NCBI RefSeq assembly: GCF_900215355.1
Contig: NZ_OBEA01000003.1
Coordinates: 310,001-374,000 of the forward strand
Source of the DNA: Pseudooceanicola antarcticus
GTDB taxonomy: Bacteria; Pseudomonadota; Alphaproteobacteria; Rhodobacterales; Rhodobacteraceae
Direction of reading: 5' to 3'
Length of the DNA stretch: 64,000 nt
The translations under genes and the position numbers were made by a program. Below the pieces are notes generated by a model. It was not told the DNA's origin. It did not search any database and saw only the letters and a list, made by a program, of their open reading frames with translations. Below are positions 26,593-35,462 of this stretch, in pieces (the first letter of the stretch is position 1; every line of letters begins with the position of its first letter).

Positions 26593-28203
26593 ATGTTCCG
26601 CAAGCTAAATAGCCAGCTCATTCCTGCACTTGTTTTCCTGTCCCTGCCGCTCGCCGCACAGGCGGCCAATGATATCGACGGCGCCAATGGCTCGACCATC
26701 GACGCGAGCTCGGACCTGAATTCGGTATGTGGCGAAGGAAATACGCTGACCAATGATTCCGACCGCAACACCGTCTGCGGCTGGAACAACACCGTCGATG
26801 ATCGCAGCTGGGGCAACGATGTCTCGGGCGCCAACAACGAGGTGCTGGGCAACTCCGACGTCAACTCGGTGACCGGCAACGGGAACGAGATCAGCGGCAA
26901 TTCCAACCGCAACGACGTCAGCGGCACCGGGAACACCCTAACCACCTCGGACAACAACGTGACCAGCGGCCAGAACAACACGCTGACCACCTCCGACCGC
27001 AACGTGGTGGGCGGCCATGGCAACCAGCTGACCTCGAGCAACGTCAACGGCGTGATCGGCCATTCCAACGTGGTGACCGGCTCCAACCGCAACTTCGTGA
27101 GCGGTTCGGCGAACCAGGTGCTGAACGGCTCCCAGAACAACACCGTCAGCGGCGACCAGCAGGTTCTGGACAATGTCGAGGGCAACGCGGTCTCGGGCCG
27201 TCTGAACGCGGTGACAGACACCAGCCTCAACAACATCGTGGGCGGCGGACAGAACACCGTCACCAGCTCGGATTTCAACATCGTGGGCGGCAGCCAGCAG
27301 ACGATCACCGGCGACAGCGATCTCAACATCGTCTCGGGCTGGCTCAACAGCGCCACCGGCGGCAGTGACTGGAACGCCATCTCGGGCTACCGCAACGACC
27401 TGAGCAATGATTCCGACCAGAACGTCGTCGGCGGTGATGACAATGACCTCGATAACAGTGACCTGAACGTGGTCGGCGGCCAGAACAACGATCTGACCGG
27501 CACCGCCTACAGCTTCGTGTCCGGCCAGGACAACACGCTGACCAATGGCAGCTACAACACCGTTTCGGGCATGGGCAACACCCTGGCCGATGGCAGCTCC
27601 AACACCTCGCTTCTGGGCTCCGGCAATACCGTCGACGGTTCGGGCAATGGCGTGATCGGTGAGAACAACACGGTGACCGGCGCCAACAACAACGTGATGG
27701 GCGACGGCAATACCGTCACCACCGATGGCGGCCTGGTGCTGGGCAACGGCGGTACGGTGACGGCAAGCAACGGCGTGGCCATCGGCAACGGTGCCCAGGC
27801 AACCGCGGCCAATTCGGTGGCCATCGGCTCCGGCTCGGTTGCCGGTGCGGCCAATACGGTCTCCTTCGGCTCGACCGGCTCCGAACGGCGTCTGACCAAC
27901 GTGGCCGCCGGCGTTGATCCCACCGATGCGGTGAACGTCAGCCAGCTGAACGCGGGCCAGGCCAGCGCCTTCGCGGGTGTTGCCGCGGCGATCTCGCTGG
28001 GCACCTCGCAGATGCCCTCGGCCCCCGGCAAGACGGCGGTCAACTGGGGCATCGGTCACTTCGGTGGCGAAAGCGCCCTGGGCATCAGCATGGTGCATGC
28101 GCTGGAGAACTTCGCCAGCACCAATGCCTCGATCAGCATGGGCCTGAGCCGCACCACCACCGGCATGACCGCGGTGCGCATCGGCGGCGGCTTTGAATTC
28201 TGA
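26593..28203 (+). CDS. Trimeric autotransporter adhesin (YadA-like) with 26 head repeats
   Basis: The 536-residue protein has a signal peptide (cleaved after AAQA at about 24), a passenger of 26 consecutive repeats (about residues 43-425) and a YadA-type C-terminal anchor. The repeats follow the pattern N-x-V-x-G-x-x-N and run 15-16 residues in most of the head, becoming 14 residues with the classical VAIGNGA/VAIGSGS form near the end. A neck ([20 protein letters not shown], with DAVNVSQL) precedes an anchor of about 89 residues ending in Phe (GGGFEF). Cys46 and Cys62 sit at the same position in the first two repeats. The ATG at 26593 follows GGAGG. It should form a trimer on the cell surface; the ligand is unknown. 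Confidence 0.9.
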   Translation: MFRKLNSQLIPALVFLSLPLAAQAANDIDGANGSTIDASSDLNSVCGEGNTLTNDSDRNTVCGWNNTVDDRSWGNDVSGANNEVLGNSDVNSVTGNGNEISGNSNRNDVSGTGNTLTTSDNNVTSGQNNTLTTSDRNVVGGHGNQLTSSNVNGVIGHSNVVTGSNRNFVSGSANQVLNGSQNNTVSGDQQVLDNVEGNAVSGRLNAVTDTSLNNIVGGGQNTVTSSDFNIVGGSQQTITGDSDLNIVSGWLNSATGGSDWNAISGYRNDLSNDSDQNVVGGDDNDLDNSDLNVVGGQNNDLTGTAYSFVSGQDNTLTNGSYNTVSGMGNTLADGSSNTSLLGSGNTVDGSGNGVIGENNTVTGANNNVMGDGNTVTTDGGLVLGNGGTVTASNGVAIGNGAQATAANSVAIGSGSVAGAANTVSFGSTGSERRLTNVAAGVDPTDAVNVSQLNAGQASAFAGVAAAISLGTSQMPSAPGKTAVNWGIGHFGGESALGISMVHALENFASTNASISMGLSRTTTGMTAVRIGGGFEF

Positions 28204-28254
28204 TATGGCGGGGGCGGCGGTTGATCCGCTGCCCCGACCAGCCAGGAGCCTTCC

Positions 28255-28596
28255 ATGAGACAGAGCCTTCCCGCGGTCGCCATCAGCGCGGCCCTTCTTG
28301 CGTCCCCGGCCCTCGGGCAGGCACAGGAGGCGACCTCGCCCGTGCCGCCGGTGGCAGAGTTCACCATCTGCATCGTCGACGCGGGTCTGCCGGACAACAT
28401 CACCTATTTCGGCACCGCCACACGCAATACCCGCATGACCTGCGAACACCTGCCCCGTACGGCTGAGAGCCCGACCCTGCCGATGCTCTACGCCAGCGGC
28501 TGGCGGCTGGTGCAGGTGGTGGGAGAGGGCTGGATCGCAGAGCCCGACAGCCTGCGCACGCGGTCTCCGATCTACTACCTGGAACGGCTGCGCTAG
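28255..28596 (+). CDS. Small secreted protein downstream of the adhesin
   Basis: The 113-residue product has a signal peptide (MRQSLPAVAISAALLASPAL, cleavage near GQAQ) and a mature part of about 90 residues with two cysteines (FTICIVDAGLPDN and RMTCEHLP), which could form a disulfide. I recognise no domain. It begins 52 bases after the adhesin stop with AGGAG upstream, so it is probably in the same transcript and could act with it in the periplasm or outside. Function unknown. Confidence 0.78.
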   Translation: MRQSLPAVAISAALLASPALGQAQEATSPVPPVAEFTICIVDAGLPDNITYFGTATRNTRMTCEHLPRTAESPTLPMLYASGWRLVQVVGEGWIAEPDSLRTRSPIYYLERLR

Positions 28597-28604
28597 GGCC
28601 GGCG

Positions 28605-28624
28605 AGGGTGGGCTAAACCCACCT
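28605..28624. repeat. GGGTGGG/CCCACC inverted repeat (second repeat family), copy 1
   Basis: AGGGTGGG-CTAAA-CCCACCTT lies between two converging genes and can serve as a weak hairpin terminator. Related sequence occurs at 34082 and 41513. Confidence 0.5.
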
Positions 28625-28641
28625 TCACGCCCGCCGCCCGT

Positions 28642-29370
28642 TCAGCCCCGGCGCAGCTCCAGCCGCAGCACCAGCACGTAACCCGTCGCCACCACGGCGG
28701 CGAGGGCGAACCAGGTCAGCGCATAGCTGAGGTGGGCATTGCGGAAGCGCACCACGGTGCGGCCTCCGCGCGGCCAGGCGTCTCCGACCCTTTCGACATC
28801 GACGAAATAGGGCGCGGCGCGCGCGAGGCCCTTCGCTTCGGTGATCGAGCCCACGTCGCGGCGATACCATGTCCCGGCCTCGGGTGCGTTGCGGCGGGCG
28901 AAGAGCCAGCGGTGGTCCTCGGACAGGCGCAACAGTCCGGTGAGGCGGACCTCTCCCTGCGGGCGCAGGAATTCTCCGGTGCGCGCCTCTGCCTCGGGCA
29001 CCACGCCGCGGTTCACCAGCACCACCGTGCCGTCACCGCGCAGGAGCGGTGTCAGCACCCAGAAGGCCGGGCCATAGTCGGAGGGCGTGTAGATCAGCAC
29101 CTCTTCGTCATGCAGGTAGCGGCCTGCGAGGGTGACACGGGTGTATTCGGCCTGGGTGCCGGCGCCAGAGGCGATCTCTGCCCAGGCCTCAGGCCCCGGA
29201 GCGGGCACGGGGGCGGCGTGGATGCGGGCCTCGACCCGTTCGATCAGGTCCAGCTTCCAGTGCAGGCGCTGCACCTGCCAGACCCCCAGCCAGGAAAAGC
29301 CCCCGATGCCGATCACGGCGATCAGCGTGGCGAGCATCAGGCGGGGCCAGCGCGGAGAGACTTTCGTCAT
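28642..29370 (-). CDS. SURF1-family oxidase assembly protein
   Basis: SURF1 (Shy1) proteins help insert heme a or o into terminal oxidases. The 242-residue protein has the expected two membrane helices at the ends (LMLATLIAVIGIGGFSWLGV and YALTWFALAAVVATGYVLVL) with a periplasmic domain between. It shows the family motifs GVWQVQRLHWKLDLI, VLVNRGVVP and RWLFARRNAPEAGTWYRRDV. It lies at the end of the cyoABCD cluster, 78 bases after cyoD, so its client is probably the bo3 oxidase encoded beside it. Confidence 0.92.
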   Translation of the reverse strand: MTKVSPRWPRLMLATLIAVIGIGGFSWLGVWQVQRLHWKLDLIERVEARIHAAPVPAPGPEAWAEIASGAGTQAEYTRVTLAGRYLHDEEVLIYTPSDYGPAFWVLTPLLRGDGTVVLVNRGVVPEAEARTGEFLRPQGEVRLTGLLRLSEDHRWLFARRNAPEAGTWYRRDVGSITEAKGLARAAPYFVDVERVGDAWPRGGRTVVRFRNAHLSYALTWFALAAVVATGYVLVLRLELRRG

Positions 29371-29448
29371 GGCAACCTCGGGGCTTTGGGAATGCGAAGG
29401 GGCCGGCGCTTGCGCGCGGCCCCCTCCCGTGTCGTGGCGCGGGGCGGG

Positions 29449-29823
29449 TCAGCCCTGCTGGCTCTGCAGGTTCATCATCTGCTCCATGTCGGGCATGGGC
29501 ATCATGTTCTCGTTCATGTTGTGCATGACCCAGAGAGAGCCCGCCAGGACGATCACCAGGATGATCACCGAGAAGATGGTGGCGACCAAGGTCCAGCCCT
29601 CTTCGCTGGAGGTGCCGACATGCAGGAAATAGACCAGGTGGACGATGATCTGCAGCGCGCCCATCCCCATAATCAGGGCGATGGTGAGATTGCGCGGCAG
29701 GTCGACCTCGCCCATGACCAGGCCGAATGGCAGGATGGTCAGGATCGCCGCCATGGCGAAGCCAATCATCAGGCGGCCCATGGTGCCATGGCTGCCGGAG
29801 TGGGTGTTCACATGCTCGCTCAT
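29449..29823 (-). CDS. cyoD: Cytochrome bo3 ubiquinol oxidase subunit IV
   Basis: The 124-residue subunit has three membrane helices (MIGFAMAAILTILPFGLVMG, LTIALIMGMGALQIIVHLVY, VATIFSVIILVIVLAGSLWV) and the motif HVGTSSEEGWTL typical of CyoD. The C-terminus is Met-rich (MNENMMPMPDMEQMMN), longer than in E. coli, and may bind copper; that is inference. Its start overlaps the cyoC stop by one base. Confidence 0.95.
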   Translation of the reverse strand: MSEHVNTHSGSHGTMGRLMIGFAMAAILTILPFGLVMGEVDLPRNLTIALIMGMGALQIIVHLVYFLHVGTSSEEGWTLVATIFSVIILVIVLAGSLWVMHNMNENMMPMPDMEQMMNLQSQQG

Positions 29824-30407
29824 CAGATCAGCCTCACCAGGTAGACGAAGGAGAAGACCCCGATCCAGATCAGGTCGAGGAAGTGCCAGAACATCGACAG
29901 CGTGCCGAGGCGGCGCATGTTCGGGCCGTTCAACCCGTGCAGGCGCAGCTGCGCGATCAGCGTGACCAGCCAGATCAGACCGCCGGTGACGTGCAGCCCG
30001 TGGGTGCCGACGAGGGCGAAGAAGGCCGACAGGAAGGCCGAGCGGTCGGGGCCTGCGCCGATGTGGATCAGGTGGGCGAACTCGTAGAGCTCCATCCCGA
30101 TGAAGCCCGCGCCCAGCAGGCCGGTGACCACCAGCCAGGCGGTGGTAGCGTCCAGCTTCTGCTTCTCGGCCGAGAGCATCGCCAGGCCGAAGGTCACCGA
30201 CGAGAAGAGCAGCAGCGCGGTTTCCACCGCGATGAAGCCTGGCTCGAACAGGTCCTTCGGGCCGGGGCCGCCGGCGAAGCCGCCGCCCAGCACCGCGTAG
30301 GTGGCGAAGAGGGCACCGAAGATGATGCAGTCGCTCATCAGGTAGATCCAGAACCCGATGTTGGTCGGGCTCTGGTGATGGGCGTGGTGTGCGTCAGCCG
30401 CGCTCAT
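29823..30407 (-). CDS. cyoC: Cytochrome bo3 ubiquinol oxidase subunit III
   Basis: The 194-residue, five-helix protein belongs to the heme-copper oxidase subunit III family: [20 protein letters not shown] at the N-terminus, [20 protein letters not shown], and [20 protein letters not shown], the family His-Gly-His signature region. It supports subunit I and proton uptake. It overlaps cyoB by four bases (ATGA). Confidence 0.96.
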   Translation of the reverse strand: MSAADAHHAHHQSPTNIGFWIYLMSDCIIFGALFATYAVLGGGFAGGPGPKDLFEPGFIAVETALLLFSSVTFGLAMLSAEKQKLDATTAWLVVTGLLGAGFIGMELYEFAHLIHIGAGPDRSAFLSAFFALVGTHGLHVTGGLIWLVTLIAQLRLHGLNGPNMRRLGTLSMFWHFLDLIWIGVFSFVYLVRLI

Positions 30408-32398
30408 GCCGAGGCTCCTTTCGCTTCCGTCGCCGCGATCTCATCCGGCTGGATGTAATAGTCGCGGTTGTAGTTGAAGGTATGGGCGATGCCGATGGCC
30501 AGCATGGCCACGAAGCTCAGGATCGCCAGCCACCAGATGTACCAGACCATGGCGAAGCCGAAGGCCAGCGCGAAGGCCGAGATCAGCACGCCGGTGGCGG
30601 TATCCTTCGGCATGTGGATCGGCTGGTAGTCGGTCGACCACTTGAAGCCCTCTTCCTTCATCTTCCAGAACATGTCGCGGCCGGTGACCACGATGTCCTG
30701 CGGGAAGTTGTACTTCTGCGGCGGCGACTGGTTGGCCCACTCGAGGGTGCGCGCGTCCCAGGGGTCTCCGCCACAGGCCAGGCGCTTGCGGTCGCGGATC
30801 GAGACGTAGAAGCACATGAAGGTGGACAGGATACCGAAGAGGATCACCACGGCGCCCAGGGCGGCGACCAGGAAGTAGGGCTGCCAGCCCATGTCCGCGT
30901 AGGAGTTCATCCGCCGCGTCACCCCCATCAGGCCAAGCGCGTAGAGCGGCATGAAGGCCAGGTAGAAGCCCACGAACCAGCCCCAGAAGGCGCGCTTGCC
31001 CCAGCGGTCATCCAGCTTGAAGCCGAAGGCCTTGGGCCACCAGAAGGTGACCGCGGCATAGACGCCGAAGACGACCCCGCCGATGATCACGTTGTGGAAG
31101 TGGGCCACCAGGAACAGCGTGTTGTGCAGCTGGAAGTCGACGGGCGGAACGGCCAGCAGGACGCCGGTCATGCCGCCGATGGTGAAGGTCACCAGGAAGC
31201 CGATGGTCCAGTACATCGGCAGCTCCATCCGCACGCGGCCCCGGTACATGGTGAACAGCCAGTTGAAGATCTTCACCCCCGTCGGCACCGCGATGATCAT
31301 CGTGGTGATGCCGAAGAAGGTGTTGACGTTGGCGCCCGATCCCATGGTGAAGAAGTGGTGCAGCCAGACCACGAAGCTCAGCACCATGATGCAGGCCGTG
31401 GCCCAGACCATCGTGGCGTAACCGAACAGCGGCTTGCGCGAGAAGGTGGCGACGATTTCCGAGAAGACACCGAAGATCGGGATGATGAGGATGTAGACCT
31501 CGGGGTGGCCCCAGATCCAGATCAGGTTGATGTACATCATCGCATTCCCACCGAAGTCATTGGTGAAGAAGCGGAAGTCCAGGTAGCGATCCAGCGTCAG
31601 CAGCGCCAGGGTGGCGGTCAGCACCGGGAAGGCCGCGACGATCAGCACGTTGGTGATCAGGGTGTTCCAGGTGAAGATCGGCATCATCATCATCTTCATG
31701 CCGGGCGCGCGCATCTTCAGGATCGTGGCGATCAGGTTGATCCCCGACAGCGTGGTGCCCACGCCCGCGATCTGCAACGCCCAGAGATAGTAATCCATCC
31801 CCGGCCCGGTGCTGTAGGAAGCCCCCGAAAGCGGCGGGAAGGCCAGCCAGCCGACGCGGGCGAACTCCCCGATGAAGAGCGAGATGTTGACCAGCAGCGC
31901 GCCCGCCACCGTCATCCAGAACGAGAAGTTGTTCAGGAAGGGGAAGGCCACGTCGCGGGCACCGATCTGCGTCGGCATGACGTAGTTCATGATGCCGGTG
32001 ACGAAGGGCATGGCGACGAAGAAGATCATGATCACGCCATGGGCGGTGAAGACCTGGTCGTAGTGATGCGGCGGCAGGTAGCCCTCGGCGCCGCCGGCGG
32101 CCAGCGCCTGTTGCAGGCGCATCATCAGCGCATCGGCAAAGCCGCGCACCATCATGATGAAGCCCAGCACCATGTACATGATGCCGATCTTCTTGTGGTC
32201 GACCGAGATCACCCAGTCACGCCACAGCGGCAGCCAGAGCCGGAAGCGGGTCATCAGCGCCAGCACGATCAGCCCGGCCAGGCCGACGCCCAGGAAGGTG
32301 CCGATGAGGATCGGCTCGTGATAGGGAATCCAGTCGAAGGTCAGCCGTCCGAAGATCGGCGACCAGGTCTCTTGCGGTTGTACGTGTCCGGTTGCCAT
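30404..32398 (-). CDS. cyoB: Cytochrome bo3 ubiquinol oxidase subunit I
   Basis: The 664-residue catalytic subunit reduces O2 to water and pumps protons. The heme and CuB ligand motifs are all visible: [20 protein letters not shown] (heme b His), [20 protein letters not shown] (CuB His with the His-Tyr crosslink), [10 protein letters not shown] (two CuB His) and [14 protein letters not shown] (heme ligands). The N-terminal [18 protein letters not shown] is the CyoB-type extra helix. The ATG at 32398 overlaps the cyoA stop (TGATG). The frame extends to 32434, but that part is cyoA coding sequence. Confidence 0.97.
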   Translation of the reverse strand: MATGHVQPQETWSPIFGRLTFDWIPYHEPILIGTFLGVGLAGLIVLALMTRFRLWLPLWRDWVISVDHKKIGIMYMVLGFIMMVRGFADALMMRLQQALAAGGAEGYLPPHHYDQVFTAHGVIMIFFVAMPFVTGIMNYVMPTQIGARDVAFPFLNNFSFWMTVAGALLVNISLFIGEFARVGWLAFPPLSGASYSTGPGMDYYLWALQIAGVGTTLSGINLIATILKMRAPGMKMMMMPIFTWNTLITNVLIVAAFPVLTATLALLTLDRYLDFRFFTNDFGGNAMMYINLIWIWGHPEVYILIIPIFGVFSEIVATFSRKPLFGYATMVWATACIMVLSFVVWLHHFFTMGSGANVNTFFGITTMIIAVPTGVKIFNWLFTMYRGRVRMELPMYWTIGFLVTFTIGGMTGVLLAVPPVDFQLHNTLFLVAHFHNVIIGGVVFGVYAAVTFWWPKAFGFKLDDRWGKRAFWGWFVGFYLAFMPLYALGLMGVTRRMNSYADMGWQPYFLVAALGAVVILFGILSTFMCFYVSIRDRKRLACGGDPWDARTLEWANQSPPQKYNFPQDIVVTGRDMFWKMKEEGFKWSTDYQPIHMPKDTATGVLISAFALAFGFAMVWYIWWLAILSFVAMLAIGIAHTFNYNRDYYIQPDEIAATEAKGASA

Positions 32399-33465
32399 CA
32401 GGATTTGGCCTTTGCATCGAGAGGCGTGCGGCAAAGCTTGTCGGGGTCTGCCAGGAAGGCCTCGTAGTAATGTTTCGGTTCAGGCGCGGGCAGCGAGATC
32501 GGATTGCCGAAGCCGTCGATCGCGCGGTGCCGGTCGTATTCGTAGAAGGGCACGTTGGGGATGCCCTGCAGGCCGCCGCCGCCCATCATGTCCATCATCA
32601 TCATGTCGCCCATGCAGACGGTGTCCTCGGCCACGCAGAGCTCGACGATGCGGTCGAAGAGACCTTCGCTGACGCTGCCGTAGTAGCTGACCGGCGCGTC
32701 GATGCTGGGGGTCTCGAGCGCGAGGTAGCTCTCGGCATTGAGGGGGGCGCCTTCGGCCTTCACCCTGGCGACCCAGGCGTCGAAGCCCGCGTCATCCATG
32801 GCCAGCGTGTCGAAGGTCATCTGGCTGAAGCCGGGGCCCGAGTAATGCGCCGAACGGCCCGGATAGGTGCCCTCGTGGTCGGCGATCAGGTGCAGCTTCG
32901 TCTCCATGCCGGCCATGGAATAGACCATGCCGCCAAGCGCCGGGATCGACAGGGTGTTCATCACCGTCGACGAGGTCAGCGAGAAGTTGATCGGCCGCCC
33001 GGCAGGCACCGCCAGCTCGTTGACCGAGGCGACGCCCAGCTCGGGGTAGATGAACAGCCACTTCCAGTCGAGAGAGACCGCCTGCACCTCGACGGGCTCG
33101 CCCGCTTCCAGGTGGTCCAGCGGGCGGTAGGGGTCCAGCCGGTGGGTATAGATCCAGGTGAAATAGCCGAGGCCGACGATGATCAGGATCGGCACGCCCC
33201 AGACCAGCACCTCGAGCTTCGAGGAGTGGGTGAAGCCGGGATCGTAGTCCGAGATATCCTCTCGGTCGGCGCGGTATCTCAGCGGGAAGTACACCGCCAT
33301 GAAGAGCACCGGCAGGATGACGATCAGCATCAGCAGGGTAGAGATGATCAGGAGGTTCCTCTCCTGGTCCGCGACCCAGCCGGAGGGGGCCAGGACATGG
33401 TACTGACAGCCGGAAAGCGCCAATGCGCCCGCCATGGCCAGCAGGGGTTTTGTCATTCGGAGCAA
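32398..33465 (-). CDS. cyoA: Cytochrome bo3 ubiquinol oxidase subunit II (lipoprotein)
   Basis: CyoA is the membrane-anchored periplasmic subunit; it lacks the CuA ligands of cytochrome c oxidases, as expected here. The 355-residue protein has a lipobox (ALALSGC), two helices ([20 protein letters not shown] and [20 protein letters not shown]), and the cupredoxin fold with [20 protein letters not shown] and [20 protein letters not shown]. The TTG at 33465 has AGAGG eight bases upstream; an ATG at 33456 is an alternative. It is the first gene of cyoABCD-surf1; its promoter must lie in the long gap upstream. Confidence 0.95.
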   Translation of the reverse strand: MLRMTKPLLAMAGALALSGCQYHVLAPSGWVADQERNLLIISTLLMLIVILPVLFMAVYFPLRYRADREDISDYDPGFTHSSKLEVLVWGVPILIIVGLGYFTWIYTHRLDPYRPLDHLEAGEPVEVQAVSLDWKWLFIYPELGVASVNELAVPAGRPINFSLTSSTVMNTLSIPALGGMVYSMAGMETKLHLIADHEGTYPGRSAHYSGPGFSQMTFDTLAMDDAGFDAWVARVKAEGAPLNAESYLALETPSIDAPVSYYGSVSEGLFDRIVELCVAEDTVCMGDMMMMDMMGGGGLQGIPNVPFYEYDRHRAIDGFGNPISLPAPEPKHYYEAFLADPDKLCRTPLDAKAKS

Positions 33466-34146
33466 CGTCTTCGCCTCTTGGTCTTCCAGCGGTCAAATGG
33501 AGGAGCGGCCGCCGGCCCGGAGTGGGGAATGCAGGCCTTCGGCTACGCCTTGTTGCAGGTGACAACACCGGGGCGGATTGCCGCACTGCCGCAAAAAGGG
33601 CCGGTTAGTAACGTATTTTTGAGCGTAGATAGCGTGAAAGAGCGTCTTGGCGAGGCTGTCGTGGCCCGAAACGACCGGGGATCATGCCGCGATCTGGCCG
33701 AATTCCGCGCCGCAATGCAGCGGAAAGGGGTGTCTGCGACTCACTTTCAGGACGGCATGCGGGGTGGGTCGTGGGCGCGGCACAGAGAGATGGTCGCCAT
33801 CGCCTGAGGGCCGGGCGCATCGGCTGTATCGCCGCCCTTGGTGCGCCGCCCCTCCCGAATGCGGCGGCCGTGTCAGCACCCTTGGAGCCTGTGCGCGTGT
33901 CGCGGGGCAGGGGGGGCGATCCCGCCGTCCCGGAGACCTGGACCCGGCAAAAGCTGGCCCCGAAGCATCCTGCGTCGAGCTGGGGCAGGGCGGTGCCGGC
34001 AGGTGCTTTGGCTGTCGCGCGGCAGAGGTGGGATGTCTCCCACACTACGCGGTCGTGAGCGCCCGCGCTTTGTGCCGGGCATAGGGTGGGTGAAATGTAC
34101 CCTGCCCTCTACGTGCCCCGCAGGGGGGGCAAGGTGCATACGGATG
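33466..34146. other. 680-bp gap upstream of cyoA without a convincing gene
   Basis: The cyoA promoter should lie here. TTGTTGCAGGTGACAA (33550-33565) has TTGT/ACAA ends like a CRP/FNR-family site, a weak suggestion only. An AT-rich stretch (TAGTAACGTATTTTTG) sits at 33607-33622. A TTG-started frame at 33619-33807 (62 codons) has no recognisable features or Shine-Dalgarno. Other open frames here are GC-driven. The 3' part contains copy 2 of the GGGTGGG repeat. Confidence 0.5.
34082..34112. repeat. GGGTGGG repeat family, copy 2
   Basis: TAGGGTGGGTGAAATGTACC, followed by CCTGCCCTCTACG, resembles the TAGGGTGG...CCACCCTA unit at 41513, with an imperfect second arm. It lies 35 bases beyond the end of the MarR-type gene. 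Confidence 0.45.
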
Positions 34147-34647
34147 TCAGTAGATGTAGCGGATCTGGTCGCTCCAGAAGCGTTCCACCCGGCGCAGCGA
34201 GGTGGTGATGTCGTCGAGTCCGCCGAAGTCCAGCACGCCGCGGCTTTCCAGGCCCTCTGCATGGCGGGCGAAGAGTTCTGACACGACCTCGCGGATCTCG
34301 CGGCCCTTCTGGGTCAGCCGCACCCGGACGGACCGGCGGTCGATCTCGCAGCGCTCGTGGTGCATGTAGCCCATTTCGACCAACTTCTTCAGATTGTAGC
34401 TGACATTGCTGCCCTGGTAGTAGCCGCGCGACTTGAGCTCGCCCGCGGTGACCTCGTTCTCGCCGATGTTGAAGAGCAGCAGCGCCTGCACCGCGTTGAT
34501 TTCCAGCACGCCGACGCGCTCGAACTCGTCCTTGATCACGTCCAGCAGCAGCCGATGCAGGCGTTCGACCAGTGCCAGCGCCTCGAGGTAGCCCTGCATG
34601 AACTCCTTCGGCGCCAAGCCTGGCCCGATCGCGTTCTGAATGCTCAT
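34147..34647 (-). CDS. MarR-type winged-helix transcriptional regulator, LdtR-like
   Basis: The 166-residue protein has the MarR layout: an N-terminal dimer helix (EFMQGYLEALALVERLHRLL), a winged helix (AVQALLLFNIGENEVTAGEL, then YQGSNVSYNLKKLVEMGYMH), and the wing RRSVRVRLTQKGREI. The sequence resembles LdtR of Rhizobiales/Rhodobacterales, which regulates cell-wall L,D-transpeptidase and motility genes, but targets here are not predictable. The ATG at 34647 follows CGGAGAC; a longer start at 34713 lacks conservation. Single gene. Confidence 0.87.
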   Translation of the reverse strand: MSIQNAIGPGLAPKEFMQGYLEALALVERLHRLLLDVIKDEFERVGVLEINAVQALLLFNIGENEVTAGELKSRGYYQGSNVSYNLKKLVEMGYMHHERCEIDRRSVRVRLTQKGREIREVVSELFARHAEGLESRGVLDFGGLDDITTSLRRVERFWSDQIRYIY

Positions 34648-34733
34648 CACTGTCTCCGTCGCATAACCTGAGGCGAAATTCGGCGAAATTCCCAAAAATC
34701 CGGTTAATTCCAAATGGATAGACAGATCCGTGG

Positions 34734-35462
34734 TTAACGGAGCCTCTCGCCGCGTTGCGGCAGGGTGCCGCGGGCAGAACTGTCGCCCGCCTGGGCCAGG
34801 GGAAGAATGGCAAGCTCTTTCAACAGTTTGCGCACCATCGCCTCTTCAAAGTCCCGAAAGCCGTAGGCGGTCTCGACGAAGGCCTCCGCGCCGCGCAGCA
34901 CATGGGCACGGTAGTAGGCCGAGAGCTCGGCGATATTGTCGGGACGGGCGATGACCAGGCCGTTGACCGTCACCGCGCCCATGTCGATACCGCGCGGAAC
35001 GGGGCCGACGTTGTGCTTGCCGTCGCCCGAGACATCCAGCACCTGCCGCCAGCACCCCTCCTGCTGCGCCAGGGCGCGGGCGCCGAAGGTCAGCGCCGGT
35101 CCGATGGCGGTCGTGGGCTCCATCGGGCTGCGGGCGGTGCCGCGCAGCCGGGCCTGGAAGGCGGCGATGGCGGCCTCGGAAGAAAGCTCGGCCCAGGGCG
35201 CCAGCACCCGCTGGTCGCCGGGGCCGCTCCATTCGTAGACCATCATCCGCACCGGCGCGCCGGGCAGGGCGGCCAGCGCTTCGCGCACCTGGGCATTGTC
35301 CAGCGCCCGCGCCAGCCCCTCGAGTTGCAGCCGGTATTCGTCATCGTCGACAGAGCCCGAGACATCCAGGCCAAGCGCCAGCGCCTCGCGGCAGGGGGTG
35401 GCGGCAACGGCGGTGGTCAGGGGACAGGCCAGCAGCGCCAGCGCCAGGATCAGCCGCAGCAT
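34734..35462 (-). CDS. DUF1194 von Willebrand-type secreted protein, paralogue 2
   Basis: The 242-residue product has a signal peptide (MLRLILALALLACPLTTAVA) and a DUF1194 domain with the MIDAS motif LGLDVSGSVDDDEYRLQLEG (DxSxS), plus VLDVSGDGKHNVGP, where a second acidic cluster completes a metal-binding von Willebrand A fold. NGLVIARPDNIAELSAYYRA and GFRDFEEAMVRKL at the end are family hallmarks. The role of DUF1194 proteins is unknown; periplasmic protein-protein contacts are likely. It overlaps its paralogue by 13 bases. Confidence 0.85.
   Translation of the reverse strand: MLRLILALALLACPLTTAVAATPCREALALGLDVSGSVDDDEYRLQLEGLARALDNAQVREALAALPGAPVRMMVYEWSGPGDQRVLAPWAELSSEAAIAAFQARLRGTARSPMEPTTAIGPALTFGARALAQQEGCWRQVLDVSGDGKHNVGPVPRGIDMGAVTVNGLVIARPDNIAELSAYYRAHVLRGAEAFVETAYGFRDFEEAMVRKLLKELAILPLAQAGDSSARGTLPQRGERLR

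Noticed and set aside
26593-28203. The adhesin repeats as a CRISPR array or DNA tandem repeat
   Set aside because: The DNA copies are not identical and vary from 42 to 48 bases; conservation is at the protein level.
26938-28449. A 503-codon minus-strand frame opposite the adhesin
   Set aside because: Mirrors the repeats of the adhesin gene; the plus strand has signal peptide, repeats and anchor.
30389-32467. A 692-codon plus-strand frame opposite cyoB
   Set aside because: Full of His/Asp/Glu/Arg low-complexity sequence mirrored from membrane-helix codons; cyoB on the other strand is unambiguous.
33605-34058. Several 120-146 codon frames in the cyoA upstream gap
   Set aside because: Arg/Pro/Gly-rich composition, no Shine-Dalgarno or known motif, and overlapping frames on both strands, as expected for GC-rich non-coding DNA.
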